This document shows, one piece after another, positions 1 through 7,213 of a stretch of 64,000 bases of DNA. The first letter of the stretch is position 1. Every line of letters begins with the position of its first letter. Both the position numbers and the translations under genes were made by a program. The notes below the pieces were generated by a model. It saw nothing but the letters and a program-made list of their open reading frames with translations, was not told the origin of the DNA and made no database searches. Source of the stretch: Mycobacterium sp. SMC-4 (GTDB lineage: Bacteria; Actinomycetota; Actinomycetes; Mycobacteriales; Mycobacteriaceae); NCBI RefSeq assembly GCF_025263265.1, contig NZ_CP079869.1, positions 1,736,001-1,800,000 on the forward strand. Direction: 5' to 3'.

Positions 1-188
1 GGCCATGCCGGCGCCGCCCAGCCCTGTTCATGCAGAACGGCCTGCCACTGCATGCTGGCGTCGTGATCGGCGTACACGCTGGTCATCAACCGGCCGGCGC
101 GGCGCAACTCCGGTGTCAGTTTGGTGTCGAGGAAGGCGCGGACCTCGTCGCGAAACGCGAGATCCGCCGGCGACCACTCCAGATCCAT
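1..188 (-). CDS. Acyl-CoA dehydrogenase, N-terminal part (cut by window edge)
   Basis: This is the 5' end of a minus-strand gene that runs off the left edge. Translation from the ATG at 188-186 begins MDLEWSPADLAFRDEVRAFL, a typical N-terminus of mycobacterial FadE-type acyl-CoA dehydrogenases (alpha-helical domain that precedes the flavin-binding core). About 62 residues are visible and the reading frame is open to the window boundary. The family oxidises acyl-CoA thioesters to 2-enoyl-CoA with FAD. A purine-rich AGAAGGGAGA stretch lies just upstream of the ATG as ribosome binding site. The catalytic base and C-terminal domain are outside the window, so the substrate class cannot be judged. 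Confidence 0.8.
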   Translation of the reverse strand, partial: MDLEWSPADLAFRDEVRAFLDTKLTPELRRAGRLMTSVYADHDASMQWQAVLHEQGWAAPAW

Positions 189-226
189 GACGTCTCCCTT
201 CTGATAGAGGCTCAACGACACAGTAA

Positions 227-242
227 ACCTAGTTAGTTAGGT
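227..242. promoter_or_regulatory. Short palindrome upstream of the acyl-CoA dehydrogenase gene
   Basis: The arms ACCTA and TAGGT flank GTTAGT, so the site reads ACCTAGTTAGTTAGGT. It lies about 40 bp upstream of the ACAD start at 188, in an AT-richer patch of the divergent region. Its form fits a TetR-type operator. On the minus strand it contains the 8-mer AACTAACT, which also occurs in the palindrome at 53090-53106 beside a TetR gene. Function is inferred from position and symmetry only. Confidence 0.4.
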
Positions 243-356
243 GAGGAAAATCCGGGGGCTCGCTGGATCGGTCGGAAGGAATACCGGTTGAGCCGATCAC
301 GCCAGCTCGGCTGGTGCGTTGCGCCGTCACGGCACCGTCAGTGCTAGCTTTCATGA

Positions 357-411
357 GTTGCCACAGCCGATGATGGCAAATCCCCTCATTACCCATCCCG
401 GCTGTGGCAAC
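357..411. other. Long imperfect hairpin in the 189-492 intergenic region
   Basis: GTTGCCACAGCCG (357-369) is perfectly complementary to CGGCTGTGGCAAC (399-411). The stem can continue inward with GATGG (372-376) and CCATC (393-397), giving a roughly 55-nt structure with a short terminal loop. It sits about 80 bp upstream of the flavoprotein start at 493. It lacks a T-tract, so it does not look like a simple terminator. It could be a leader structure, an operator or a dispersed palindromic element. Apart from this and the 227-242 palindrome I see nothing in 189-492. Confidence 0.5.
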
Positions 412-492
412 CCGGTTGCTCGGTCTTGTTCGGTGCAGGTGCTGTGGTGCCCTACGCTGTGGGCTGCGGCGCACCTCGGCGTCCAGGCAACG

Positions 493-1290
493 ATGAGGCA
501 GATAACCGTGTACACCGAGACGGATTGGGACGACGAGGTGGACGTCGTCTGCACCGGCGCAGGTATCGCCGGTCTGGCGGTGGCGATCTCTGCGATCGAC
601 GAGGGCGCCGACGTTATCGTCGCCGACCGTCCGGTCGCCGCACCGCAGAGTTGCTGGTGGCCGGTGGCCTGTACCGACGACGACACGCTGGCATATCTCG
701 GTGAGCTGACCGCCGACCTGGACACTTCGCAATTGCGTTGCCAGGAGGAGGATCTGCCGCTGCGGCTGATCTCGGCCGACAACGACCGGCAGAGCACGAC
801 CGTGCCGCCGTTCGTCGGTTCACGGATGCGAGACTGGGCAGCCCAGTGCATCTGCTCGCCATCGGGATTCCTCTACACGCGGGTGACCGACTGGCCGACG
901 AGCACCGTCGTCCTCGGCGGTGGCGAGACCTGGGAGATCAACGAGATCGGTCAGTTTGACCCCGACGGCGACGATCCTGTTGCGGCGCTTCACAAGTGGT
1001 TGACGGCCGAAGCGGCCGAGCGTGAGATCGAACGCATGCCGGCCAGCGGTCTGCAACAGTTGGTCCTCGACGACGGTGTGATCATCGGCGCGGTGGTCGC
1101 CACAGCGTCGGGTTCGTTCTCGGTGCGCGCCCGCCACGGGGTGCTGATCTGCCCGCAGACCCAGACGAGTCGGGAGTCCGGCCGCATCCCAGAGGATGCC
1201 GGGCTGCGGGTGGCGTTGGTCGGGAAGGCCGGTAGCCGCTTCGGGCGGGTGGAACTGTTGCGGTCTGCTACAGCCGCTGAGAAGCGCTGA
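493..1290 (+). CDS. FAD/NAD(P)-binding flavoprotein, short
   Basis: A 265-residue protein. It starts with a beta strand followed by VVCTGAGIAGLAVAIS (about residues 15-30), the GxGxxG dinucleotide-binding fingerprint of the Rossmann fold seen in FAD-dependent dehydrogenases such as the 3-ketosteroid dehydrogenase/fumarate reductase group. It is much shorter than those enzymes (usually about 500-560 residues) and I cannot recognise a substrate domain, so it may be a reduced or specialised relative. I chose the ATG at 493 because the frame upstream (from 319) runs through the 357-411 hairpin and has no family-like sequence. Its 3' end overlaps the convergent c-di-GMP enzyme gene by 23 bp. Function unknown. 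Confidence 0.6.
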   Translation: MRQITVYTETDWDDEVDVVCTGAGIAGLAVAISAIDEGADVIVADRPVAAPQSCWWPVACTDDDTLAYLGELTADLDTSQLRCQEEDLPLRLISADNDRQSTTVPPFVGSRMRDWAAQCICSPSGFLYTRVTDWPTSTVVLGGGETWEINEIGQFDPDGDDPVAALHKWLTAEAAEREIERMPASGLQQLVLDDGVIIGAVVATASGSFSVRARHGVLICPQTQTSRESGRIPEDAGLRVALVGKAGSRFGRVELLRSATAAEKR

Positions 1291-3130
1291 ACTTCAACGC
1301 GATCCGCCCTCTGGCCAAGAGCGACTCCATCGCCGCGCCGGCAATCGGCCGGGACAGCAAGAAGCCCTGCGCCCGATGACACCCGTGGCGCAGCAGGGTC
1401 AGCGCCGCCGCCTCGGTCTCCACACCCTCGGCGACGAGTTCGAGACCGAATGACTCGGCAAGCGCGATGATGGCGCGAACAATCGCGAGATCGCCAGGAT
1501 CGGAACCGAGTTCACGCACGAAGCTGCGGTCGACCTTGAGGGTGTCGACCGGCAGCGACTTCAGATGTGACAGGGCGCTGTATCCGGTGCCGAAATCATC
1601 GATGGCAACCTGCACCCCGGCGTCCTTCAAACCGGCCAAGGTGACACGTGTCGTTTCGATGTCCTGGACCACGACGCTTTCGGTGATCTCCAGGCAGACC
1701 GACTCCGGGTCGATGTCGAACTCGGCGATGATTGCGGCGACGGTGTCGACGAATCCATCGGTCACCAACTGCACCGGTGAGACGTTGAGTCGCAAGACGA
1801 CGCTGTGTCCCACACCGCGCGATCGCCACCCGGCGAATTCTGCGCACGCGGTCCGCATCACCCAGCGTCCCAATTCACCGGCGAGGTTGATGGACTCGGC
1901 GACCCCGATGAACGACTCGGGGGAGAGCAGTCCGCGGGTCGGATGCTGCCAGCGGACAAGTGCCTCGATGGCCAGGATCTCACCGGTGCGCATGTCGACT
2001 TCTGGCAGGTAATGCAGAATGAGCGCACCGTTTTCGATCACACTCTGCAGATGAAGCTCGATGTCGTTGCGTAGTTCACTTTCCAGCGACATCTCCTCGC
2101 TGAACACCGAGATCATGTTGCCGCCGCTGCCCTTTGCGACCAGCACTGCTTGGTCGGCGCGCCGCAGCAGATCCGATGTGGTGTCCCGGCCGGGTATGCC
2201 GAGCGCGACGCCGATGCTCGCAGTCCGGGTCAGCATCTCGCCGTCGATCGATACTCGCTCGTTCAACGTGTCGCGCAGTCGGTGAGCCAGCGCTTCGGCT
2301 GCTTCGACAGCTATCGGTTCGCTGGGCACCACCACGAACTCGTCACCACCGAGTCGGGCAATCAGATTGTTTCCGTCAGCTATTCGGCGCAGACGTTGTG
2401 CCTGTACCCGGATGAACCAGTCGCCGGCGGTGTGTCCGAGATAGTCGTTGATCGCCTTGAGTCGGTCGAGGTCGAAAAACAAGGTCGCGACTGGGCCGGG
2501 TTGGCCCGCGGCCAGCCTCTCGTCGAGGTGGGCCAGTAGCGCCCGCCTGTTGTTCAGGCCGGTCAGGTCATCGTGTTCAGCCAGGTAGCGCAGCTGTTCT
2601 TCGGCCAGTACCCGCGCCTGGACCTGCGCCAGCAGCGAGGTGATGGCCTCCAGCGCGTTGAGTTCCTCGGTGGTCCACTCGCGGTCGCCGAACTTGACGA
2701 ACCCCAGTACGCCGGTGGTCACGTCGCCCGACACCAGTGGGGCCGCGGCCAGCGACGTCTCCCCGATTGCGCGTCCTTGCTCGATGCGTCGCTGGTAGTC
2801 GCCCGTCGCGGCTTCCGGACGGAACACCATCGGACGTTTCGCGTGCTCGCTGTGTGCGAACACCGGGTCGGCATCGGCGTAATAGACGACAGCCAACGGA
2901 TCCGGGTCGGGGATACCGGTGCGCACCGGCCATTCGGCGATCAACCGGGACGCGCGGACGGCGTGATCGTTGTAACGCAGAAAGCTGACGTCCACGCCGA
3001 AGTACTCGACGAGGTCGGCCAGCACCTGTTGACTGACCTGAGCCGAGGTGGCCGCATTGGCCGCCATCAGCTTGGTGGCCACCGAGGTGACCACTGAGTC
3101 GAGGCTGGGTGGCGCCGCGCTTGCAGACAT
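1268..3130 (-). CDS. dcpA: GAF-GGDEF-EAL bifunctional c-di-GMP cyclase/phosphodiesterase
   Basis: A 620-residue enzyme that should both make and break cyclic di-GMP. An N-terminal GAF-like sensor (about 25-165) is followed by a diguanylate cyclase domain with intact RLGGDEF (GGDEF at 261-265) and an EAL phosphodiesterase domain (EAL at 389-391, DDFGTG 511-516, the Lys of LKVDRSF near 532, VAEGVETE 566-573), so both active sites look complete. The RxxD inhibitory site normally five residues before GGDEF is not present (DGNN instead), which suggests weak product inhibition. Length, domain order and the MoeY gene directly upstream match mycobacterial DcpA/MSDGC-1 (M. tuberculosis Rv1354c). It is the last gene of a minus-strand operon, 7 bp after moeY. 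Confidence 0.9.
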   Translation of the reverse strand: MSASAAPPSLDSVVTSVATKLMAANAATSAQVSQQVLADLVEYFGVDVSFLRYNDHAVRASRLIAEWPVRTGIPDPDPLAVVYYADADPVFAHSEHAKRPMVFRPEAATGDYQRRIEQGRAIGETSLAAAPLVSGDVTTGVLGFVKFGDREWTTEELNALEAITSLLAQVQARVLAEEQLRYLAEHDDLTGLNNRRALLAHLDERLAAGQPGPVATLFFDLDRLKAINDYLGHTAGDWFIRVQAQRLRRIADGNNLIARLGGDEFVVVPSEPIAVEAAEALAHRLRDTLNERVSIDGEMLTRTASIGVALGIPGRDTTSDLLRRADQAVLVAKGSGGNMISVFSEEMSLESELRNDIELHLQSVIENGALILHYLPEVDMRTGEILAIEALVRWQHPTRGLLSPESFIGVAESINLAGELGRWVMRTACAEFAGWRSRGVGHSVVLRLNVSPVQLVTDGFVDTVAAIIAEFDIDPESVCLEITESVVVQDIETTRVTLAGLKDAGVQVAIDDFGTGYSALSHLKSLPVDTLKVDRSFVRELGSDPGDLAIVRAIIALAESFGLELVAEGVETEAAALTLLRHGCHRAQGFLLSRPIAGAAMESLLARGRIALKFSASQRL

Positions 3131-3137
3131 GGTCCGA

Positions 3138-5306
3138 TCAGAATACGGCCGCAGACCCGAAATCGAGAGTCCGACGTCGACTGCGCACCGATGTCGGAGG
3201 CGCTGTGGTCAATCGCAGCAGCAAAACCTGGGCATGCTCGGGCGGCGTTGCCGTCATGAGTCGAAATCGTGATCGAAGCTCGATCAACTCTGCGGCGAAT
3301 GTTGGTGACAAAGCTGTGAGTTCGCTGTCATCGTGCGCGTAGAGGAAGGCCGGCGAGATCGGTTGCACCGCCAACCCCAGTTGTTGTGCGGTGAGCCACA
3401 GCGCTTCGGCGCCGCATCCACCGCGCGCGTAACCCGTCAACGACCGGTCATCGACGGTCAGCACCGCCAGGGCAGAACATTGCGCGATCCGACTGCCGGT
3501 GTCGGAGCCGAGAACGGTACCAGCGTCCCACTGTGCCAGCACCGTCATGACGTCGGTGCGGCGCAGGATATCCAGGGTCGCGAGTTCATCCGGGGGCAAC
3601 TCCAGGCTGTACACGTCGATTCCGGAGTCGGCGGGCTGGTCACCGGGCCACCGCATCTCTGAGGCCATGTCGGCGTGCAGGACCGGCGTCAGGTAGCGGA
3701 TGCGGTCGGCCGCGCCGAGCAGTTGACCCGCGACCTGCAGGTCGGAGGGCTTGGAGAGCAGCTCGACACTGACTCCCTCGCGGTGCGCTGCGGCGCGCAG
3801 GGCTTCAGCCACCTCCTCGGACAACATCTGCGCGGTACCCCGGTGCCGGTTGGTCTCCCGGGCGTCCACCGCGGGGTACAGGCCGGCAAGGTAGGCGTCG
3901 TCACCGGGCGCCAGCGCCACCTCGGCCAACAGCGGATCTCGGTGATCTTCGGCGAAGCGTACGGGTCCGAGGAGCCCGTGTGCAGCCGCTGCGACCCGGG
4001 CGTTGAAGACAGCTGCACCGAGGGCCACGGCACTGCCCCGCAGTCCGATGTCGAGCGTCGAGCTGTACTCCGGCGCCAGCCGGATGGTGACCGCCTGCTC
4101 GGTGGCGTCGATGTGCCACGGCTGCGCGTTACCACCCGACGGCGCGCGGTGGGCGGCCAGCGCAACCGCGTGCGTCGCCGAGCGCGGTGTGGGCGGCGGC
4201 TGGACCGACGGTGGATCCTCGGGGCGTGCCGCCGTGGCCGCCGGATCGGTGAGCGTGCTCATCGCAGTGGCCACATCGATCCGGACCCGCCCCGACGTCA
4301 GCGGTTCACCGAGACCGATGCGGCGCACGGCCTCGGCGACAGCCGACGCGCCCACCAGCACGTCGCCCACGAGTTGTGGCCAGGTGGCCAAGGACTGGCC
4401 GACCTCGACCAACGACGCGGCACCGCGAGGTGACAGGCTCGCAGCATCCAGGATGCGCAGAACGTGCGGGATCTTCTGTCGGCCGTCGAGCGTGGACAGC
4501 GTGGCCACGTCGACGTCGCCGAGCAGACCATGGAACAGCGGACGTCCGGACTCCACGTCGAAGCGCTCCACATCGATCAGACCCCGGTCGCTGCTGGCCA
4601 TCAGCACCGGGATTCCCCGGGTCCGAGCCCCTTGACGCACCAGCGCCTTGACATCGAGCGAGTCGCACTCCTCGACCACGACGTCGAGGCCGTCGAGAAA
4701 TGCGCCCAGGTTGTCCTCGGTCAGCCCGGCGTCGAGCACCTCGACGTCGAAATACGGGTCCACTTCGGCGATTCTGCGTGCTGCTGTTACCGCCTTGTTC
4801 ACGCCGAGGTCGAAAACCGTTGCCGGCACCCGGTTCAGATTCGACAACTCGAGGTCGTCATAGTCGGCCAACCGCAGGTGGCCGCACAGGGCCTGCATCG
4901 CCAGCGTGTGCGCGATGGCGTGACCGACGCTCAGACCCACCACCCCGACGCGCAGCGAAGAAAGCCGGTGGTGCTCGGCGAGCGTGATCAGGTTGCGGTT
5001 GCGGTCGGTTCGCGTGCGCGCATACCCGCGCGGCCCGAGTACCCCGACCAGTGCGCGTCGCCACGGGTAATACGCCCACCGCCGATGCTCACGTGTGAGG
5101 TCGTCGTCAGGTGCCGGAAGCAGACCGGCCAATGTTGCCGCTTGTTGGTCGGTACTGTCGAACACCACGATCTGCGGATCGGCGCGCAGGGACGCGATCG
5201 TACGCGCATCGTCATCTCGTTGGGGGTCGAGAATGACGGCGCGCGAGGCATTCTCGACATGACCTGGGGGTGGGGGCGAACCGATGTCAGAGTGATCAGA
5301 CGTCAC
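3138..5306 (-). CDS. moeY: MoeY-type ThiF (E1-like) - nitroreductase fusion
   Basis: A 722-residue two-part protein matching the Rv1355c (MoeY) family. Residues about 110-330 form a ThiF/MoeB-like adenylation domain: VGVVGLSVGHAIAH (119-132) stands where E1 proteins have the ATP-binding glycine loop, DYDDLELSNLNR (148-159) is the conserved SNLNR motif, and EECDSLD (213-219) fits the later Asp region. I see no CxxC zinc pair. Residues about 375-700 are a nitroreductase fold, with the FMN-contact motif APSGGNAQPWH at 388-398. MoeY is often listed as molybdopterin biosynthesis, but the domain pairing better suggests adenylation plus flavin redox of an unknown substrate. It overlaps the upstream gene by 4 bp (ATGA), implying translational coupling, and precedes dcpA by 7 bp. 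Confidence 0.85.
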   Translation of the reverse strand: MTSDHSDIGSPPPPGHVENASRAVILDPQRDDDARTIASLRADPQIVVFDSTDQQAATLAGLLPAPDDDLTREHRRWAYYPWRRALVGVLGPRGYARTRTDRNRNLITLAEHHRLSSLRVGVVGLSVGHAIAHTLAMQALCGHLRLADYDDLELSNLNRVPATVFDLGVNKAVTAARRIAEVDPYFDVEVLDAGLTEDNLGAFLDGLDVVVEECDSLDVKALVRQGARTRGIPVLMASSDRGLIDVERFDVESGRPLFHGLLGDVDVATLSTLDGRQKIPHVLRILDAASLSPRGAASLVEVGQSLATWPQLVGDVLVGASAVAEAVRRIGLGEPLTSGRVRIDVATAMSTLTDPAATAARPEDPPSVQPPPTPRSATHAVALAAHRAPSGGNAQPWHIDATEQAVTIRLAPEYSSTLDIGLRGSAVALGAAVFNARVAAAAHGLLGPVRFAEDHRDPLLAEVALAPGDDAYLAGLYPAVDARETNRHRGTAQMLSEEVAEALRAAAHREGVSVELLSKPSDLQVAGQLLGAADRIRYLTPVLHADMASEMRWPGDQPADSGIDVYSLELPPDELATLDILRRTDVMTVLAQWDAGTVLGSDTGSRIAQCSALAVLTVDDRSLTGYARGGCGAEALWLTAQQLGLAVQPISPAFLYAHDDSELTALSPTFAAELIELRSRFRLMTATPPEHAQVLLLRLTTAPPTSVRSRRRTLDFGSAAVF

Positions 5307-6061
5307 AGCGCATTATCGCGTAGGGCGGCCGACCCTCCGTAGGTGACCCCCGCGCGCTCCAGATCGCGGACGTCGGCGAGGATCTTGGCGACCTGGCCGG
5401 GCTCCGCATGGCGGATCCAGGTCCGGCGGTCCCACCACATCATCTTCGTGCGGTACCGCGGGTCCGGGTAGGGCGTCGCGGGGATGGCTGCGACCACTCC
5501 GCCCGATGTCCGCCACTTGTCGAGGACGTGCGGAGCCGATGTCGCCATGCAGAACTGCACGTCCATCACCGCCATCGAGTGCGAGCCACTGCGCGCGAGC
5601 GCGCTGGTCACCCCCTTCGAGTTTTGCGGGCGGTCGTCGACGAAAGCCGCTTTCATCTCGAGTACCCCGAACGGCACGCGGTCGTCGATCATCTTGCGGA
5701 CCGCGGCCAACCCGGGCTGGCCTTCCCATTCGACGACGGCATGGGAGTCCTCGGCACAGGTCAGCGGCCCCTTGGCGCGTACTCCGCCGATCACCCGGCC
5801 CGACCTGTCCAGCGCTGCCCAGAACAGGGCGGTGTCATGGCCGTCGCTGATGCTGGCGATGTCGATCGCTCGGCCGACACCGAACTTGTGGTAACTGCGT
5901 TCAGCGCCTTCGAGATACTCGAACCACAATTCACGGTCCAGTGCCGGCTGAGACAAGACCAACGTGCATTGCGCGTCGTCGTCCCACCACGAGTGCCGAG
6001 AAGGCAGGACGAAAGTGTCGGTCATCGGTTCGGTCAGCGAAATGGTCATCTCTGTTCCCAT
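5303..6061 (-). CDS. GNAT/LuxI-like acyltransferase-fold protein coupled to MoeY
   Basis: A 252-residue protein, first gene of the operon that continues with moeY and dcpA (ATGA overlap with moeY). The part around residues 75-100 (ALFWAALDRSGRVIGGVR) has the strand-turn-strand look of the GNAT/acyl-homoserine-lactone-synthase fold, and the stretch near residues 150-215 would supply the rest of the sheet. I cannot point to an acetyl-CoA P-loop with confidence. Starts are possible at 6061, 6049 and 6016; a GGGA element favours 6049. I know of no function for it. Its tight linkage to an E1-like/nitroreductase protein and a c-di-GMP enzyme suggests it acts with MoeY on a small acyl or amino compound, but that is inference. 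Confidence 0.6.
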   Translation of the reverse strand: MGTEMTISLTEPMTDTFVLPSRHSWWDDDAQCTLVLSQPALDRELWFEYLEGAERSYHKFGVGRAIDIASISDGHDTALFWAALDRSGRVIGGVRAKGPLTCAEDSHAVVEWEGQPGLAAVRKMIDDRVPFGVLEMKAAFVDDRPQNSKGVTSALARSGSHSMAVMDVQFCMATSAPHVLDKWRTSGGVVAAIPATPYPDPRYRTKMMWWDRRTWIRHAEPGQVAKILADVRDLERAGVTYGGSAALRDNAL

Positions 6062-6075
6062 CGTCGTGCGGGCGC

Positions 6076-6093
6076 AACACCCAAACGGGTGTT
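6076..6093. promoter_or_regulatory. Perfect palindrome just upstream of the GNAT-moeY-dcpA operon
   Basis: AACACCC-AAAC-GGGTGTT is a perfect inverted repeat whose near edge is 14 bp from the ATG at 6061. It could be an operator, or a hairpin controlling translation of the first gene, since it sits where a ribosome binding site or early leader would be. No regulator gene lies next to it. Confidence 0.45.
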
Positions 6094-6660
6094 GACGACT
6101 GCTGTCATTGCGGATTCGTTATTCGTCGCGAAAGCGACGACACCAGTATGTAGCTGCAGGTATCTGAAATTCCAGCTAGGCATGACAATTTCCCTGACGA
6201 GCACTGGCAGTGGGCGTAACTTATGCACAAAGACTTACCGTAGGAAGTCTTTTCGAACACTGAAATCCGGTGAATCCACCGAAAAAAAGTTGCGGCAGTG
6301 TTATTCGAGCGAACTGCTTGGCAAAGCGGCCGCGTAATCTTGCACGGGAAATGCAATACAACGGATTTCGTCGCTAACTTGGCGCCGCAGCGCGGCGCAA
6401 TTGCGTGGTGCCGACAGGTGAACAAGGCACGCCCGCAATGTGACACCGATGTTTCGCGCGGGCGTCGCGACTGCCGCGGCTTCGCTGCGTGAGAAGACTG
6501 CAAGCACAGCCGGCCAACGCGACAGTCCCTGCCAGCATCCGGGATCGGTCCCGGCTCACCGTCGAGTGATCGTGTGGCACTGTGAGATCCGCCGGGGTTC
6601 GCAGATGCACCGTTATCCCGGTGTGTTCACGTCGCACGGTCGCCACAGTCGAAGGAGACA
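6094..6660. other. Non-coding, AT-richer intergenic stretch with several hairpins
   Basis: About 570 bp between the MoeY operon (leftward) and the MaoC gene (rightward) without a believable gene: the open frames here show no family features and odd composition. It contains a CGTCGC-GAAA-GCGACG hairpin with a GNRA-type loop (6124-6139), an 8-bp stem AAAGACTT/AAGTCTTT with loop ACCGTAGG (6229-6252), CGGTG-AATC-CACCG (6268-6281) followed by seven A, and GCGCCGC-AGC-GCGGCGC (6382-6398). The stretch may hold a long leader, a small RNA, or promoters for both flanking genes. I found no match to a known riboswitch class. Confidence 0.5.
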
Positions 6661-6663
6661 GCA

Positions 6664-7116
6664 ATGAAGAAGTTCGACGACCTCACCGCACTCGCTGCCG
6701 CCGAAGGCACGCAGCTCGGTCCTACCGAATGGCTCGAGATCTCCCAGGATCGAGTCAACCTCTTCGCCGATGCCACCGATGACCACCAATGGATTCACGT
6801 CGATCCGCAGCGTGCCGCCGACGGACCGTTCGGCGGAACCATCGCCCACGGTCTACTGACATTGTCGCTGATCCCTCATTTCACCCACCAGCTCTACGCC
6901 GTCGACAACGTCGCCATGGCCATCAACTACGGCTACAACAAGGTCCGGTTCATCACCCCGGTCCGGGTCGGCGCCAAACTGCGCGCGCGTGCGGAGATCA
7001 GTGCGGTCGCCCAGCTCGACAACGCGGTGCAGGCAACGCTGACCACGACCGTCGAGATCGACGGTTCGGAGAAGCCGGCCGCGGTCGCGGAGTCCATCGT
7101 GCGTTTCATCGGCTGA
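6664..7116 (+). CDS. MaoC-like (R)-specific enoyl-CoA hydratase, HtdZ-like
   Basis: A 150-residue single hot-dog hydratase closely resembling M. tuberculosis HtdZ (Rv0130). The hydratase-2 motif is ADATDDHQWIHVDP, with the Asp40/His45 pair as expected catalytic residues, followed by FGGTIAHGLLTLSL. The family adds water to trans-2-enoyl-CoA (or removes it from 3R-hydroxyacyl-CoA) in fatty-acid metabolism. The ATG at 6664 is preceded by GAAGGAGA at good distance. It appears monocistronic: the next gene has its own promoter 45 bp downstream. Confidence 0.88.
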   Translation: MKKFDDLTALAAAEGTQLGPTEWLEISQDRVNLFADATDDHQWIHVDPQRAADGPFGGTIAHGLLTLSLIPHFTHQLYAVDNVAMAINYGYNKVRFITPVRVGAKLRARAEISAVAQLDNAVQATLTTTVEIDGSEKPAAVAESIVRFIG

Positions 7117-7161
7117 TCGGCCACTGGGCCTGCCGCATCATTTTACGAGTGTCAGCGACCA

Positions 7162-7190
7162 TTGACGTATGTCAAAAACGCTCGTAGATT
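7162..7190 (+). promoter_or_regulatory. Sigma-70-type promoter of the FMO gene
   Basis: TTGACG (7162-7167) and TAGATT (7185-7190) are separated by exactly 17 bp, close to the housekeeping promoter consensus. Transcription should start near 7197, only about 17 nt before the GTG start at 7214. This placement excludes the in-frame ATG at 7169, which lies between the two promoter boxes. Confidence 0.65.
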
Positions 7191-7213
7191 GCGTTGCGGC
7201 AGGAGGAGTGTCG

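Noticed and set aside
319..492. N-terminal extension of the flavoprotein frame (start at 319)
   Set aside because: It would translate through the 357-411 hairpin and shows no flavoprotein-like sequence; the Rossmann domain begins soon after the ATG at 493.
6124..6139. c-di-GMP riboswitch, because of the GAAA tetraloop near a c-di-GMP gene
   Set aside because: The conserved core sequences and second helix of the GEMM class are not present around this hairpin.
6235..6242. TTACCGTA half-site resembling the 19-bp regulon motif
   Set aside because: The partner arm at the right spacing matches only about half of its positions, and the bases belong to a different, stronger stem (6229-6252).
6268..6281. 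CGGTG-AATC-CACCG as an intrinsic terminator
   Set aside because: It is followed by A rather than T on the plus strand, and on the minus strand the T-run lies on the wrong side of the stem.
6105..6503. 132-residue open frame on the minus strand in the hairpin-rich gap
   Set aside because: No family resemblance, cysteine- and serine-rich odd composition, no ribosome site, and it runs through several hairpins; treated as non-coding.
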